Shown here one piece after another: positions 45,035-53,309 of a stretch of DNA of 64,000 nt; position 1 is the first letter of the stretch; each line of letters begins with the position of its first letter. Below the pieces are notes generated by a model. The model worked only from the letters and a program-made list of their open reading frames with translations. It did not search any database and was not told where the DNA came from. A program made the translations under genes and the position numbers. Source of the DNA: Pseudomonadales bacterium (lineage in GTDB: Bacteria > Pseudomonadota > Gammaproteobacteria > Pseudomonadales > Pseudohongiellaceae). The DNA lies in contig JANQJM010000005.1 of assembly GCA_028281635.1 (NCBI GenBank), positions 1 to 64,000 on the forward strand, written 5' to 3'.

Positions 45035-45881
45035 TGAGCATCCAGTCAAAGTCATTGCAGTATCCAGTGGCAAAGGTGGAGTCGGCAAGAGCAGCGTCGC
45101 GGTGAATCTTGCGGCTGGACTGGCCGGTATTGGCAAGTCGGTGATGTTGCTGGATGCCGATCTTGGTATGGCGAATGTTGACGTCCTGTTAGGGGTGAAG
45201 ACCAAGTTTGATTTACAGCACGTTGTTTCTGGTGAGCGCACATTGGACGAGATAGTTGTCGACTATTCCTCCGGGCTGAAAATTATTCCAGCGGCGTCTG
45301 GTATCTCAAAAATGGCAGACCTGTCACCGATGGAGCAAGCTAGCCTGATTCGAGCATTTGGCGAGCTGAATGATCTGGTTGATGTGATGGTTGTCGATAC
45401 GGCTGCAGGAATATCAAGCAGCGTGATTAGTTTTACCAAGGCATCACATGAGGTCCTGGTAGTGGTTTGTGATGAGCCTGCCTCGATTACTGACGCCTAT
45501 GCTTTGATTAAGGTCCTTAGCCAGGAGCATGGCATTAATCGGTTTCAGATAGTAGCGAATAGAGTCGTCGATGCAGAGCAGGGGCGAAAGCTTTACGAAA
45601 AACTGGTGTCCGTGGCGGACCTGTATCTCGATGCAGCATTGGGATATCTGGGGTGCATTCCAGAAGATAAGAAACTTAAAGAAGCCGTGGCTTCACAGTG
45701 CACAGTGGTTGAAAAGCATCCTTACAGCGCCTCTGGAATAGCGTTTCAAAACCTGGTTCGGAGAGTCGATGAGTTAACTCCATGTAAGCCTACCACTGGG
45801 TATATGGAATTCTTTGTTGAAAAAATTTTCAGGCCAGAAGTAAGTCATCAAGTTAGTAGCATAGGACAGATAGATGGTTAG
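45027..45881 (+). CDS. flhG: Flagellar number regulator FlhG (FleN), MinD-like ATPase
   Basis: 284 aa. It overlaps flhF by 8 bases. The deviant Walker A is SGKGGVGKSSVAVN, followed by LLDADLGMANVDVLLG and VVDTAAGI. In Pseudomonas and Vibrio this protein restrains FleQ/FlrA and limits flagella to one. The presence of a FleQ-like box upstream of fliG fits this circuit. Confidence 0.96.
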   Translation: MHSEHPVKVIAVSSGKGGVGKSSVAVNLAAGLAGIGKSVMLLDADLGMANVDVLLGVKTKFDLQHVVSGERTLDEIVVDYSSGLKIIPAASGISKMADLSPMEQASLIRAFGELNDLVDVMVVDTAAGISSSVISFTKASHEVLVVVCDEPASITDAYALIKVLSQEHGINRFQIVANRVVDAEQGRKLYEKLVSVADLYLDAALGYLGCIPEDKKLKEAVASQCTVVEKHPYSASGIAFQNLVRRVDELTPCKPTTGYMEFFVEKIFRPEVSHQVSSIGQIDG

Positions 45882-46602
45882 TGCAGTTCAGGTATATCTA
45901 GATGAAGACACTTCCTCTGAAACGCTGTTTCAGGAGCATTTGCCGCTGGTAAAGATTATTGCAAATCACATCAGTGTTCGGTTGCCGCCAGGAAAAACCG
46001 TAGATGATCTGATTCAAGTCGGAATGATAGGGCTGCTTGACGCGTCAAGAACTTATGTTCCAAACATGGGCGCGGAGTTCAAGTCTTATGCCAGCATTCG
46101 AATTCGTGGTGCCATAATCGATGAATTGCGGCGTGAAACCTGGATGCCACGCTCTGTGCAACAGATGTCTCGCAGTCTCTCAAAAGCGATTCAAAGCGTG
46201 GAGAACAGGTTGGGTCGAAGTGCTACAGATAGAGAAATTGCAGATGAGATGGGTGTTTCTATCGACGAGTACAACAGCATAGTCGAATCGGTGGCAGGCT
46301 GTTCTATTCTAAGTTTGGATGACACCAATTGCTTTAGCGAAATTGAAGATAAGGAAGAAACTCCTTTGCAGCATGCGCAGAGAGATTCACTCAAGTCAAC
46401 GCTGGCCGACGCGATCGGAGAGTTGTCCGAGCAAGAGCAGGCTGTTGTGGCCTTGTACTACGATTACGGGCTCAATCTGCGAGAAATCGGGCAGGTACTG
46501 GAGGTTAGCGAATCGCGTGCGTGCCAAATTCACAGTCAGGCGACCAGTCGTCTGCGCTCCAAAATGCTTGAAATGAAAATGCAGAACGAATTAAAGCAAT
46601 AA
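45874..46602 (+). CDS. fliA: Sigma-28 factor FliA
   Basis: 242 aa. It overlaps flhG by 8 bases. Region 2 is VDDLIQVGMIGLLDASRTYV plus FKSYASIRIRGAIIDELRR. Region 3 is ATDREIADEMGVSIDEY and region 4 LREIGQVLEVSESRACQIHS. It reads late flagellar genes and is held by FlgM until hook completion. Nine candidate target promoters with a shared motif are listed in this window. No che genes follow, unlike the Pseudomonas order. Confidence 0.97.
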   Translation: MVSAVQVYLDEDTSSETLFQEHLPLVKIIANHISVRLPPGKTVDDLIQVGMIGLLDASRTYVPNMGAEFKSYASIRIRGAIIDELRRETWMPRSVQQMSRSLSKAIQSVENRLGRSATDREIADEMGVSIDEYNSIVESVAGCSILSLDDTNCFSEIEDKEETPLQHAQRDSLKSTLADAIGELSEQEQAVVALYYDYGLNLREIGQVLEVSESRACQIHSQATSRLRSKMLEMKMQNELKQ

Positions 46603-46619
46603 CTTTATCCGGACGTATG
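46592..46619 (+). promoter_or_regulatory. Sigma-28 (FliA)-type promoter motif for motCD
   Basis: TAAAG, 15 bases, GACGTATG, overlapping the end of fliA and lying 83 bases before motC. The -10 box matches the GTCGTAAT form in five of eight positions. Confidence 0.42.
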
Positions 46620-46701
46620 TGGAGTAAGCATCGAATACAAACTCACAGTTGCCTGACTGCGTGTTTAAAGCTGTAAAAGGAACACAGAGGCGGAAATAAA
46701 A

Positions 46702-47439
46702 ATGGACATCATGACAATATTAGGCCTTGTCTTCGGCCTTGGAGCGATTGTTGGGGGCAATATCCTTGAGGGAGGTCATACCGAATCCCTAATGATCTTC
46801 ACCGCCTTCTTCATCGTATTCGGTGGCACCCTGGGTGCCGTGATGGTTCAGACGCCGCTATCCGTGTTTTTACATAGCTTGAAACGAATTGTGTGGATGA
46901 TCAAACCACCGAAAGTGGATAGCAAGACCATGATTGAAAAAATCGTCAATTGGAGTCAGTTAGCCAGGCAGGAAGGCCTGCTAAGTCTGCAGAGCATTGC
47001 CGAAGAAGAGGAAGACAGTTTTTCAAAGAGTGGTCTGCAGATGCTCGCTGATGGCAGTGAACCGGAAGTCATGCGCAGTGTGTTGGAAGTCGAGTTATCC
47101 ATGACCGAACACAAAGATCTGCTGGCAGCAAAGGTATTTGAGGGATTCGGTGGTTATTCACCCACTATCGGTATCATCGGCGCTGTAATGGGCCTGATTC
47201 ACGTGATGAACAATCTGTCCGATCCCGCCGCGCTTGGTCCCGGAATTGCGGTTGCCTTTGTTGCGACTATTTATGGCGTGGGTCTCGCCAATCTTATTTT
47301 TCTGCCCATGGCCAACAAAATCAAGACACTGGTAGGCAGCCAGACTCAATACCGAGAAATGATTGTGGATGGCCTGGTCTGCATCGCAGAAGGGGAAAAC
47401 CCTCGCAACATCGACAGTAAATTGAAGGGCTACCTGTAA
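46702..47439 (+). CDS. motC: Flagellar stator protein MotC (MotA/TolQ/ExbB family)
   Basis: 245 aa. The pattern is close to Pseudomonas MotC: IVGGNILEGGH, FGGTLGAVMVQTPL, AKVFEGFGGYSPTIGIIGAV, and GLIHVMNNLSDP with AVAFVATIYGVGLANL. It has four membrane helices and a cytoplasmic loop that contacts FliG. It pairs with motD 23 bases downstream and forms the ion channel of the stator. Confidence 0.95.
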   Translation: MDIMTILGLVFGLGAIVGGNILEGGHTESLMIFTAFFIVFGGTLGAVMVQTPLSVFLHSLKRIVWMIKPPKVDSKTMIEKIVNWSQLARQEGLLSLQSIAEEEEDSFSKSGLQMLADGSEPEVMRSVLEVELSMTEHKDLLAAKVFEGFGGYSPTIGIIGAVMGLIHVMNNLSDPAALGPGIAVAFVATIYGVGLANLIFLPMANKIKTLVGSQTQYREMIVDGLVCIAEGENPRNIDSKLKGYL

Positions 47440-47462
47440 CCCGGAATTAAAGTAGGAATAGC

Positions 47463-48347
47463 ATGGCCAGGAAGAAGAAAGCAGAAGAGCATGAAAATCA
47501 TGAGCGTTGGTTAGTATCTTATGCCGACTTCATCACTCTGCTGTTTGCATTCTTTGTGGTTATGTATTCAGTGTCTTCGGTTAATGAAGGCAAGTACCGC
47601 GTATTGTCAGCTTCCATGGTTGCCGCTTTTTCTCCCACAACACGCTCTCTTAGCCCAATACAGATCGGTGAACTCATGCGGTCACCACCCCCGCCATTTC
47701 AATTGATTTCACAAACACCTGAGCCGGTCAAGCTCGCACCTATTGCATACGCTCGTCAGATGACTCCGTTTTTTCTGGAAGAAGGTGTGACAGAAGAAGA
47801 GCTGATGCTGGCTAAGATTGCCGGAGAGTTTGACCGCATTGCCGAAGCCACTATGGGTATGTTTGCCCAGTTGATCGAAGACAAACAAATTGCGGTGAGG
47901 AAACATCCATTGTGGTTGGAAGTTGAGATAAAGAGTCAGATTCTGTTTGCCAGTGGCAGCGCCGTAATGGCAGATGAGGCTGAGCAAGTGCTGCAACGGC
48001 TGGCAAACGTGCTTGTTAACTACCCAAACAGTATCGTTGTGCAAGGATTCACCGACGATCAGCCAATAAATAGCCAGGTCTATCCGTCCAATTGGGAGCT
48101 TTCTTCAGCGCGGGCTTCGTCGGTAATTCGAACGCTGGCTGATCACGGAGTCGCGGCGCATCGCATGTCATCGGTTGGATTCGGTGAATTCAGACCAATT
48201 GACAGCAACGAAAGTGAGATAGGAAGGGCGAAGAACCGCCGTGTGTCGATAATAATTCTCGCGAATATAGGGGAGAGTGAAGACGGCAACGAACTGCTAT
48301 TTCTGAATCTGGATTTGTCGGGCCAACCTGAGTTTCTCCAGCAATAG
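47463..48347 (+). CDS. motD: Flagellar stator protein MotD (MotB/OmpA family)
   Basis: 294 aa. One membrane helix contains the ion-binding aspartate (SYADFITLLFAFFVVMYSV). The C-terminal OmpA-like domain (VVQGFTDDQPINSQVYPSNW, SSVGFGEFRPI, AKNRRVSIII) anchors to peptidoglycan. The context and sequence fit MotD of the Pseudomonas MotCD pair. The ion used cannot be decided with certainty; the YADF form favours protons. Confidence 0.95.
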   Translation: MARKKKAEEHENHERWLVSYADFITLLFAFFVVMYSVSSVNEGKYRVLSASMVAAFSPTTRSLSPIQIGELMRSPPPPFQLISQTPEPVKLAPIAYARQMTPFFLEEGVTEEELMLAKIAGEFDRIAEATMGMFAQLIEDKQIAVRKHPLWLEVEIKSQILFASGSAVMADEAEQVLQRLANVLVNYPNSIVVQGFTDDQPINSQVYPSNWELSSARASSVIRTLADHGVAAHRMSSVGFGEFRPIDSNESEIGRAKNRRVSIIILANIGESEDGNELLFLNLDLSGQPEFLQQ

Positions 48348-48405
48348 TCAATCCCGCTGCAGCTGTAATTAGTGACAGGTTGGTGGTATCGGGCAAGCTC
48401 TCGAC

Positions 48406-48822
48406 TTAGCTGCTTGTACCGAGTCCAATTTCTTCCAACTTAGAGCGATCTTCAATGGCGTTGGTCAAGTGAATAGATAGCGCGCCCAACGCTCGTTCAA
48501 CCACCACCATCTCTTCTTCCTTAAATGGCAGTTCACGGGTCATTGTCACCTTACCCAGTTCCATCCCTGAATCATTGATCATGTATTGACAGGTATGTAG
48601 TTGCGGTACTCCCCGGAAGAAGTGAATTTCGCCTGGCAGGTATTCATACTCAAAACTATCGTATTCCACACTGTCTTCCAGTTCATTGGCAAACAGGCAA
48701 ATAAGCTCGTCAATTGGAAGAGTGGTCGGCAATCGATCATTGGTTTGTTCTTGTATCACTGTATTTTCCTCGTCAGTATAGTCAAAGGCTAAAGATTCGA
48801 TGCTTTTCATGTAAATTCCCAT
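48406..48822 (-). CDS. Small GAF-like protein of unknown function
   Basis: 138 aa; a second ATG at 48810 is also possible. The pattern SVEYDSFEYEYLPGEIHFF, HTCQYMINDSGMELGKVTMT, FKEEEMVVVERALGALSIHL resembles a GAF-like region often found ahead of GGDEF domains, here standing alone. It is convergent with motD and lies 210 bases beyond the ycgR end, in the same direction. No catalytic motif. A role in motility signalling is only suggested by position. Confidence 0.55.
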   Translation of the reverse strand: MGIYMKSIESLAFDYTDEENTVIQEQTNDRLPTTLPIDELICLFANELEDSVEYDSFEYEYLPGEIHFFRGVPQLHTCQYMINDSGMELGKVTMTRELPFKEEEMVVVERALGALSIHLTNAIEDRSKLEEIGLGTSS

Positions 48823-49032
48823 AGTCTTCTTCGCTTACAAATGAAGGACCGATATAGGTCGATTTAGGTTTTAATATCTAGAAACACGCAATACTTGTGC
48901 CAGGATTTGTCTGTGTCAAAGCAAGAGAATATGGGGGGTTCGGAGGTGGAGTCACAAAAGTGACTACTTTAATGACGCTTTTTTTCCAGGGTAGTCCACA
49001 AAATGACAAGCCACAGGAAGCCCTGGATTGTG

Positions 49033-49734
49033 CTATTTGATGAGGTTTTGCCTTTCTATTTTAACAATTGCTGATTTGATGGCATTGACCTGGGAGTGAG
49101 ACAGCTCCTGAAACTCCAGTCCTACCAGGCTGTCACCAGCAGGAGTTTGATCGATATGACAGATCCTGACTCTGCAGTTCAAGCGCAGATAGTCCGGCAC
49201 TTCAATAAGGCAGTCATGATGCAGGTCAGAACCCAGTGTGGAAACTGGATCGGTGAGCTGCAGCTGGGCACCAGTCTGGGACAGATCTCTACATGATCCA
49301 TCATGGGATCGTTCCTGGTCGCTGGTAAGAATAGCCCTGGAATCGAATTGTAGTAGAGAGACCCTGAATGATGCCCGTAACTGCGTGCGTTTGAGCCGCT
49401 TGGGGATAGCCACTCGACAATACAGATTGTCCATCGAGCTGTCGGCTGCTGAAAGATTACTATTGAATTGAATGGTTCCCTGCGGTACGTGACAGGTCAC
49501 TACAATGCCATTATCGTGTTCGAACTGTTGCAGCCAGTCAAAGGCTTTCGGGCGATGTAGTACCAGTTCGTTGGTATCAGAATCTACTTTAACGAGGCTG
49601 GATGTAAATCGGATTTCCGAGTCGACATCAGCGAGGGCAACATTCAATGGTACCCCCTGGTCAGTCATACCGTGTAAATAGCGCAGGATTTCTCGTGCAC
49701 TCGATACAGTGGTAGTAGGTGCGCCGGGGTTCAT
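49033..49734 (-). CDS. ycgR: YcgR-like flagellar brake protein with PilZ domain
   Basis: 233 aa. The N-terminal YcgR domain spans about 15-115. The PilZ domain has the c-di-GMP motif RTQLR with SFRVSL (about 118-128) and DLSQTGAQLQL (about 150-160). Such proteins slow or bias the motor when c-di-GMP rises. It starts 7 bases after flgN and belongs to the flgM-flgN-ycgR transcript, hence probably to the FliA regulon. Confidence 0.88.
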   Translation of the reverse strand: MNPGAPTTTVSSAREILRYLHGMTDQGVPLNVALADVDSEIRFTSSLVKVDSDTNELVLHRPKAFDWLQQFEHDNGIVVTCHVPQGTIQFNSNLSAADSSMDNLYCRVAIPKRLKRTQLRASFRVSLLQFDSRAILTSDQERSHDGSCRDLSQTGAQLQLTDPVSTLGSDLHHDCLIEVPDYLRLNCRVRICHIDQTPAGDSLVGLEFQELSHSQVNAIKSAIVKIERQNLIK

Positions 49735-49741
49735 GCGCCAA

Positions 49742-50245
49742 TTAGACCTTGGTTAAGCAGAAAAAAGCGTTGCGTGAGTTATCAGGCTCAGCGGTTGAAC
49801 CCGATTCGGCATAGGTGAGACCTTGAGCTTCTGCTGAGGGAGAGAGTACGCTTAGTGTTTGAGTAATAAGATGAGTGCGTCGATTGATCAATTGACCAAT
49901 CAGTCTGTTCTCAGAGAAGCACTGCTGGGCTACCTCCGATAGCTGTATAAAGAGGATATCCAGTTCTGTATTGCGATTAGCTGTGATTTTGTATTCTTCG
50001 ATTAAGGCAGGGACATAGGTCAGATCATGCTGCTTCATAAGTGCGATACGGGCTTCACTCGCTTCTTGCAGGTCTTTGATCAACCTTTGCTTTGCCGCAG
50101 TGTCAATATGGGCTAACTTGTTATCAACATTCGCTAGCGCGGCACTTTCGTTTTTTAAAGAATGGTATAGGGCTCTGGCGCACGAAATTTCTTTCTGCAG
50201 CACCTTAGATAGTGATTTCTTCAATTGTTGATGATCGCGTTCCAT
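49742..50245 (-). CDS. flgN: Flagellar chaperone FlgN
   Basis: 167 aa and largely helical (HQQLKKSLSKVLQKEISCAR, ALMKQHDL, NRRTHLITQTLSVL), with a C-terminal LTYAESGS typical of FlgN. It is the export chaperone for the hook-filament junction proteins FlgK and FlgL, both encoded in this window. It follows flgM by 18 bases. Confidence 0.88.
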   Translation of the reverse strand: MERDHQQLKKSLSKVLQKEISCARALYHSLKNESAALANVDNKLAHIDTAAKQRLIKDLQEASEARIALMKQHDLTYVPALIEEYKITANRNTELDILFIQLSEVAQQCFSENRLIGQLINRRTHLITQTLSVLSPSAEAQGLTYAESGSTAEPDNSRNAFFCLTKV

Positions 50246-50263
50246 CGAGTGCTGATGCAGCCG

Positions 50264-50596
50264 CTATTTCTGGGCCGGATCTGTGACGCCGGTCTCCAAC
50301 TCAATGACTTTCGAAGCGATTCTTTCTCGATCAATTTCGAGTTCTCCAGCGTCGAATATCTGTTTGAATTCAGCAACAAGCTCTGTATTGATATCGGGGA
50401 TTTCGGCCAAGGTTCTTTCCACTCCCTGTAACTCAGACACTTTGTCAGTCATGCTGACAGTGTCTGCAGTATTGCTCTTCTGTGCATGCTCGGTGGTGGG
50501 AGGCGCCGGATTCTGGTTGACCGCCCTGGAACTCTCACGGCTGGAAGCGCTCGTCAGGTTCCCCGGTAATTTTATGGGTTGAATATCATTACTCAT
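50264..50596 (-). CDS. flgM: Anti-sigma-28 factor FlgM
   Basis: 110 aa. The disordered N-terminal half is Ser/Asn/Pro-rich. The C-terminal half (DTVSMTDKVSELQGVERTL, IASKVIELETGV) is the FliA-binding part. It holds FliA until exported after hook completion. The promoter motif at 50644-50671 is the expected FliA-dependent site of this gene. Confidence 0.92.
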   Translation of the reverse strand: MSNDIQPIKLPGNLTSASSRESSRAVNQNPAPPTTEHAQKSNTADTVSMTDKVSELQGVERTLAEIPDINTELVAEFKQIFDAGELEIDRERIASKVIELETGVTDPAQK

Positions 50597-50643
50597 GAGG
50601 TTTACTCCCTCTGAATGTTGGTGCTTGGCTGTTCTCTCGCCTA

Positions 50644-50671
50644 ACTACGACAGTAAATTTAAATAACTTTA
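50644..50671 (-). promoter_or_regulatory. Sigma-28 (FliA) promoter of flgM
   Basis: Minus strand: TAAAG, 15 bases, GTCGTAGT, ending 48 bases before flgM. flgM is a classical FliA target, so this site anchors interpretation of the same motif elsewhere. Confidence 0.7.
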
Positions 50672-50680
50672 GCGTTTTTC

Positions 50681-51406
50681 TCAGTTTTTTACTCTCACCG
50701 TGCCTGCATCCACGACCCTGGCTTCGATACTGCGATCTGAACTGGCATTTCTGACCTGAATAAGTGAGCCCAGAGCGCCACTTTCCATGGCAACGCCGCT
50801 AGCCCGGACGCTAATGCCACCACCGTCTGCGATGATGGCCACTTCCTGACCTCGAACAATGATTTTCCTGGGCTGAAGTGCCGACAGTGTAATGATGTCA
50901 TCGGCATTGACTGGTCTGGAAAGTTCCATATTTTGTAGTTGCTCCACATCGCTAATTGCGTTTGCCGGGAGCTGATCCAGGGCAACAAGTCTGGTTGTCA
51001 GTCTGTCTGTCAACAGAGGCTCGCCTCTGGCCAGTGGCTGCAGCGCAATAACGGCGGGTGCCTGGGCGCTTATTTGAACGGGTACGTAAAGTGTCCAGGG
51101 TTTCGATCCCGTGCAGCGCACCCCAACTGTGGTTCTCGAAAGACTTCGTTGCGTAGACGTTGCGAAGGCTTGAAGAGGTTCGCTGCAACGTTGAAGTTGC
51201 AAGCGGGAGTCCAGGCTCGAGGCCTGTGCCTGTAGCTGTTCAAGACCCTTATCTCTGAGTTGGATTAGTGCGAAGTTTTCGGCTACAGACCTTATAGTTG
51301 TCAGGGATTCAGTTTCGCTGGCCTGTAACAAGCTGAGCCAGCTACTGATAAAGAGGCCAACTATCAGCCGCAAGCAATTGTTGATCTTGGATGCAAAGCG
51401 ATTCAT
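50681..51406 (-). CDS. flgA: Flagellar P-ring assembly chaperone FlgA
   Basis: 241 aa with a signal peptide (residues about 1-28). The C-terminal SAF-like domain is seen in PLARGEPLLTDRLTTRLVAL, ALQPRKIIVRGQEVAI and IQVRNASSDRSIEARVVDAG. It acts in the periplasm to help FlgI polymerise. It diverges from flgB and has its own sigma-54 site at 51475-51490. Confidence 0.93.
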   Translation of the reverse strand: MNRFASKINNCLRLIVGLFISSWLSLLQASETESLTTIRSVAENFALIQLRDKGLEQLQAQASSLDSRLQLQRCSEPLQAFATSTQRSLSRTTVGVRCTGSKPWTLYVPVQISAQAPAVIALQPLARGEPLLTDRLTTRLVALDQLPANAISDVEQLQNMELSRPVNADDIITLSALQPRKIIVRGQEVAIIADGGGISVRASGVAMESGALGSLIQVRNASSDRSIEARVVDAGTVRVKN

Positions 51407-51474
51407 GGAACGAGTCCTGTTTCTAGAGTGACGGCTGATGGCAGCGCATAGTGAATAGATTTGTGAATTAGAAA

Positions 51475-51490
51475 TGCAAACCCTATGCCA
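51475..51490 (-). promoter_or_regulatory. Sigma-54 promoter for flgA
   Basis: Minus strand: TGGCATAGGGTTTGCA with exact -24/-12 spacing, 69 bases upstream of the flgA start. Confidence 0.75.
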
Positions 51491-51539
51491 CTACTTTAAC
51501 TATTGCATCATTTGTCTATTGCGCTGATGTTCTTCCTTG

Positions 51540-51570
51540 ATCAGCGGCAACGGCAATCCTTGCCGCTGAT
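51540..51570. repeat. Inverted repeat between divergent sigma-54 promoters
   Basis: ATCAGCGGCAA, nine bases, TTGCCGCTGAT, a perfect 11-base inverted repeat. It lies 50 bases behind the flgA -24 element and 82 behind the flgB one. No T-run follows, so it is not a terminator. The position suits an enhancer-binding protein site shared by both promoters. Confidence 0.5.
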
Positions 51571-51651
51571 ATGACCTCGCATTGCCGTAAGCCAGCTCAT
51601 CGCTGCCCTGTATTCATCCTAAACCTATGAAATCCCGGTCAATCACGAGAT

Positions 51652-51667
51652 TGGCATAGCAGTTGCA
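51652..51667 (+). promoter_or_regulatory. Sigma-54 promoter for the flgB operon
   Basis: TGGCATAGCAGTTGCA, with GG/GC at exact spacing, ending 67 bases before the flgB ATG. Confidence 0.8.
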
Positions 51668-51734
51668 CTTCTTGGTTTAACCAGGTCAAAGACAAGAAAC
51701 GGCTTTAATAAATCATTGATATGAGTAATGACCC

Positions 51735-52124
51735 ATGAACTGGATTGATAACGCACTCGGGATACATCCTAAAGCGTTGGTTCTACGATCACAGCGCACG
51801 GAGATACTGGCAGCGAATCTTGCCAACTCTGACACGCCCGGTTTCAAAGCCAGGGACATTAACTTCGAAGACGTGCTGCGCAGTGCAGGTAAAGCGAATC
51901 TTCAATTAGAAACAACCCACGCCTCCCATACGAGTAATTTCAATTCCGGAGTCGGAGAAGCATTGCTCTATCGTGTTCCAAACAAGGATTCGATAGCTGG
52001 CAACACGGTGGAGCCCGAAGTTGAACAAGCTGCGTTTTCTGAAAACGCGGTGAGATATCAAACTACACTGCAGTTTATTAATGGAACCTTTGCGGGTTTA
52101 CGGCTTGCGATCAAAGGACAGTAA
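51735..52124 (+). CDS. flgB: Flagellar proximal rod protein FlgB
   Basis: 129 aa, usual length. The N-terminal rod motif is EILAANLANSDTPGFKARDI, and the C-terminal helix ENAVRYQTTLQFINGTFAGL. It builds the rod base nearest FliE and is the first gene of the flgB-L run behind a sigma-54 promoter. Confidence 0.95.
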   Translation: MNWIDNALGIHPKALVLRSQRTEILAANLANSDTPGFKARDINFEDVLRSAGKANLQLETTHASHTSNFNSGVGEALLYRVPNKDSIAGNTVEPEVEQAAFSENAVRYQTTLQFINGTFAGLRLAIKGQ

Positions 52125-52126
52125 CG

Positions 52127-52588
52127 ATGGGATTAACGAATATATTTAAGATCACTGGCACCGCACTCAACGCGCACAGTCTGCACATAGATTTGATTGC
52201 CAAGAACATGGCTAACTCGCAGGTTGTCAGCGGCAGCGAAGCCGGCGCCTATCGAGCAAATCGTCCAGTATTCGCTTCCTTACTTAATTCAGGATTTGGC
52301 AGATCTGATGCACGTGGTTCTGCTGCAACTTCATTGTCATTTGGTCGTTCCGAGGTTAGCGGAGTTCAAGTCAGTGAAATTGCCCGCAGCGATACACCGA
52401 TTGAGAAACAGCGCATGCCTGGCAGTCCTCTCGCTGACGCTGACGGTTATGTCTATCTCTCCAACGTTAATCTGGTAGAAGAAATGGCATACATGATGCA
52501 GGCGTCACGTAGCTACCAGTCGAACGTGGAAGTCATGAATACATCCAAACAACTGATGCTGCGGACTTTGAGTATGGGGTCTCGCTAG
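52127..52588 (+). CDS. flgC: Flagellar proximal rod protein FlgC
   Basis: 153 aa, starting 2 bases after flgB. The N-terminal region is SLHIDLIAKNMANSQ, the middle RSDTPIEKQRMPGSPLADAD, and the C-terminal NLVEEMAYMMQASRSYQSNV is the flg_bbr_C helix. It is a proximal rod subunit. Confidence 0.95.
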   Translation: MGLTNIFKITGTALNAHSLHIDLIAKNMANSQVVSGSEAGAYRANRPVFASLLNSGFGRSDARGSAATSLSFGRSEVSGVQVSEIARSDTPIEKQRMPGSPLADADGYVYLSNVNLVEEMAYMMQASRSYQSNVEVMNTSKQLMLRTLSMGSR

Positions 52589-52621
52589 CATTCGACGGCA
52601 CGGAATACTTAGGAGATGGTT

Positions 52622-53284
52622 ATGTTGGATCAAATTAGTGGCATCACCCTGGCGGAGACAGCCAGCACATCGAGTCGAAAGACCAATGAACTTGGCCAGG
52701 AAGACTTTCTGAAGTTACTGGTAGCGCAATTGAAGAATCAGGATCCGGCGAACCCCGCAGACAATGGCGAATTCCTTGGTCAGATTGCACAGTTCAGCAT
52801 CGTTTCCGGAGTTGATGATTTAGGTGAATCGTTCGACGGTATTGCCAGCAGTCTGTTCGCTTCACAATCAGTGCAGGCATCCCAGTTAGTTGGCAAGGAA
52901 GTCCTGGTGGATTCCAACATCGTAGCGCGAGATGAAGAAGAGACAGTTTCTGGTTTTGTCGATCTCCCTATTCCCGCCAGCCACATCAGAATGCAGTTTA
53001 TAGATGAAGCAGGCAGCGTCGTGAAAACTCTTAGTCTTGGCGACGCCGGTGTGGGTAGTCACAGTTTTGAATGGGACGGTACAGATGAGGATGGCACTGC
53101 AACAGCGCCCGGCACTTTCGAAATTAGAGCGGAAGGTCTTGTAAACGGAGAGCTCCAGGCACTACCCGTTAGTAGTTTCAATACCGTTGCCAGTGTATTG
53201 GTTGACCGGGCAAATACCCGAATCCAGCTTAATCTCGCCGGTAACCAGAATATTAATTTCTCACAAGTTCGAGAATTCAAGTAA
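52622..53284 (+). CDS. flgD: Flagellar hook cap/assembly protein FlgD
   Basis: 220 aa from ATG 52622, 6 bases after AGGAG; an ATG at 52616 sits too close to that site. The N-terminal signature is GQEDFLKLLVAQLKNQDPAN with GQIAQFS. A Tudor-like/FlgD-Ig part follows (GDAGVGSHSFEWDGTDEDG). It caps the growing hook and is lost on completion. Confidence 0.95.
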   Translation: MLDQISGITLAETASTSSRKTNELGQEDFLKLLVAQLKNQDPANPADNGEFLGQIAQFSIVSGVDDLGESFDGIASSLFASQSVQASQLVGKEVLVDSNIVARDEEETVSGFVDLPIPASHIRMQFIDEAGSVVKTLSLGDAGVGSHSFEWDGTDEDGTATAPGTFEIRAEGLVNGELQALPVSSFNTVASVLVDRANTRIQLNLAGNQNINFSQVREFK

Positions 53285-53309
53285 GTAATCATCTAAACAG
53301 GAGACAACT

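Noticed and set aside
49000-49032. CCAGGG...CCCTGG pair around 48987-49024 as a terminator for ycgR
   Set aside because: On the minus strand the stem is followed by As and not Ts, and the stem is only six pairs with a long loop.
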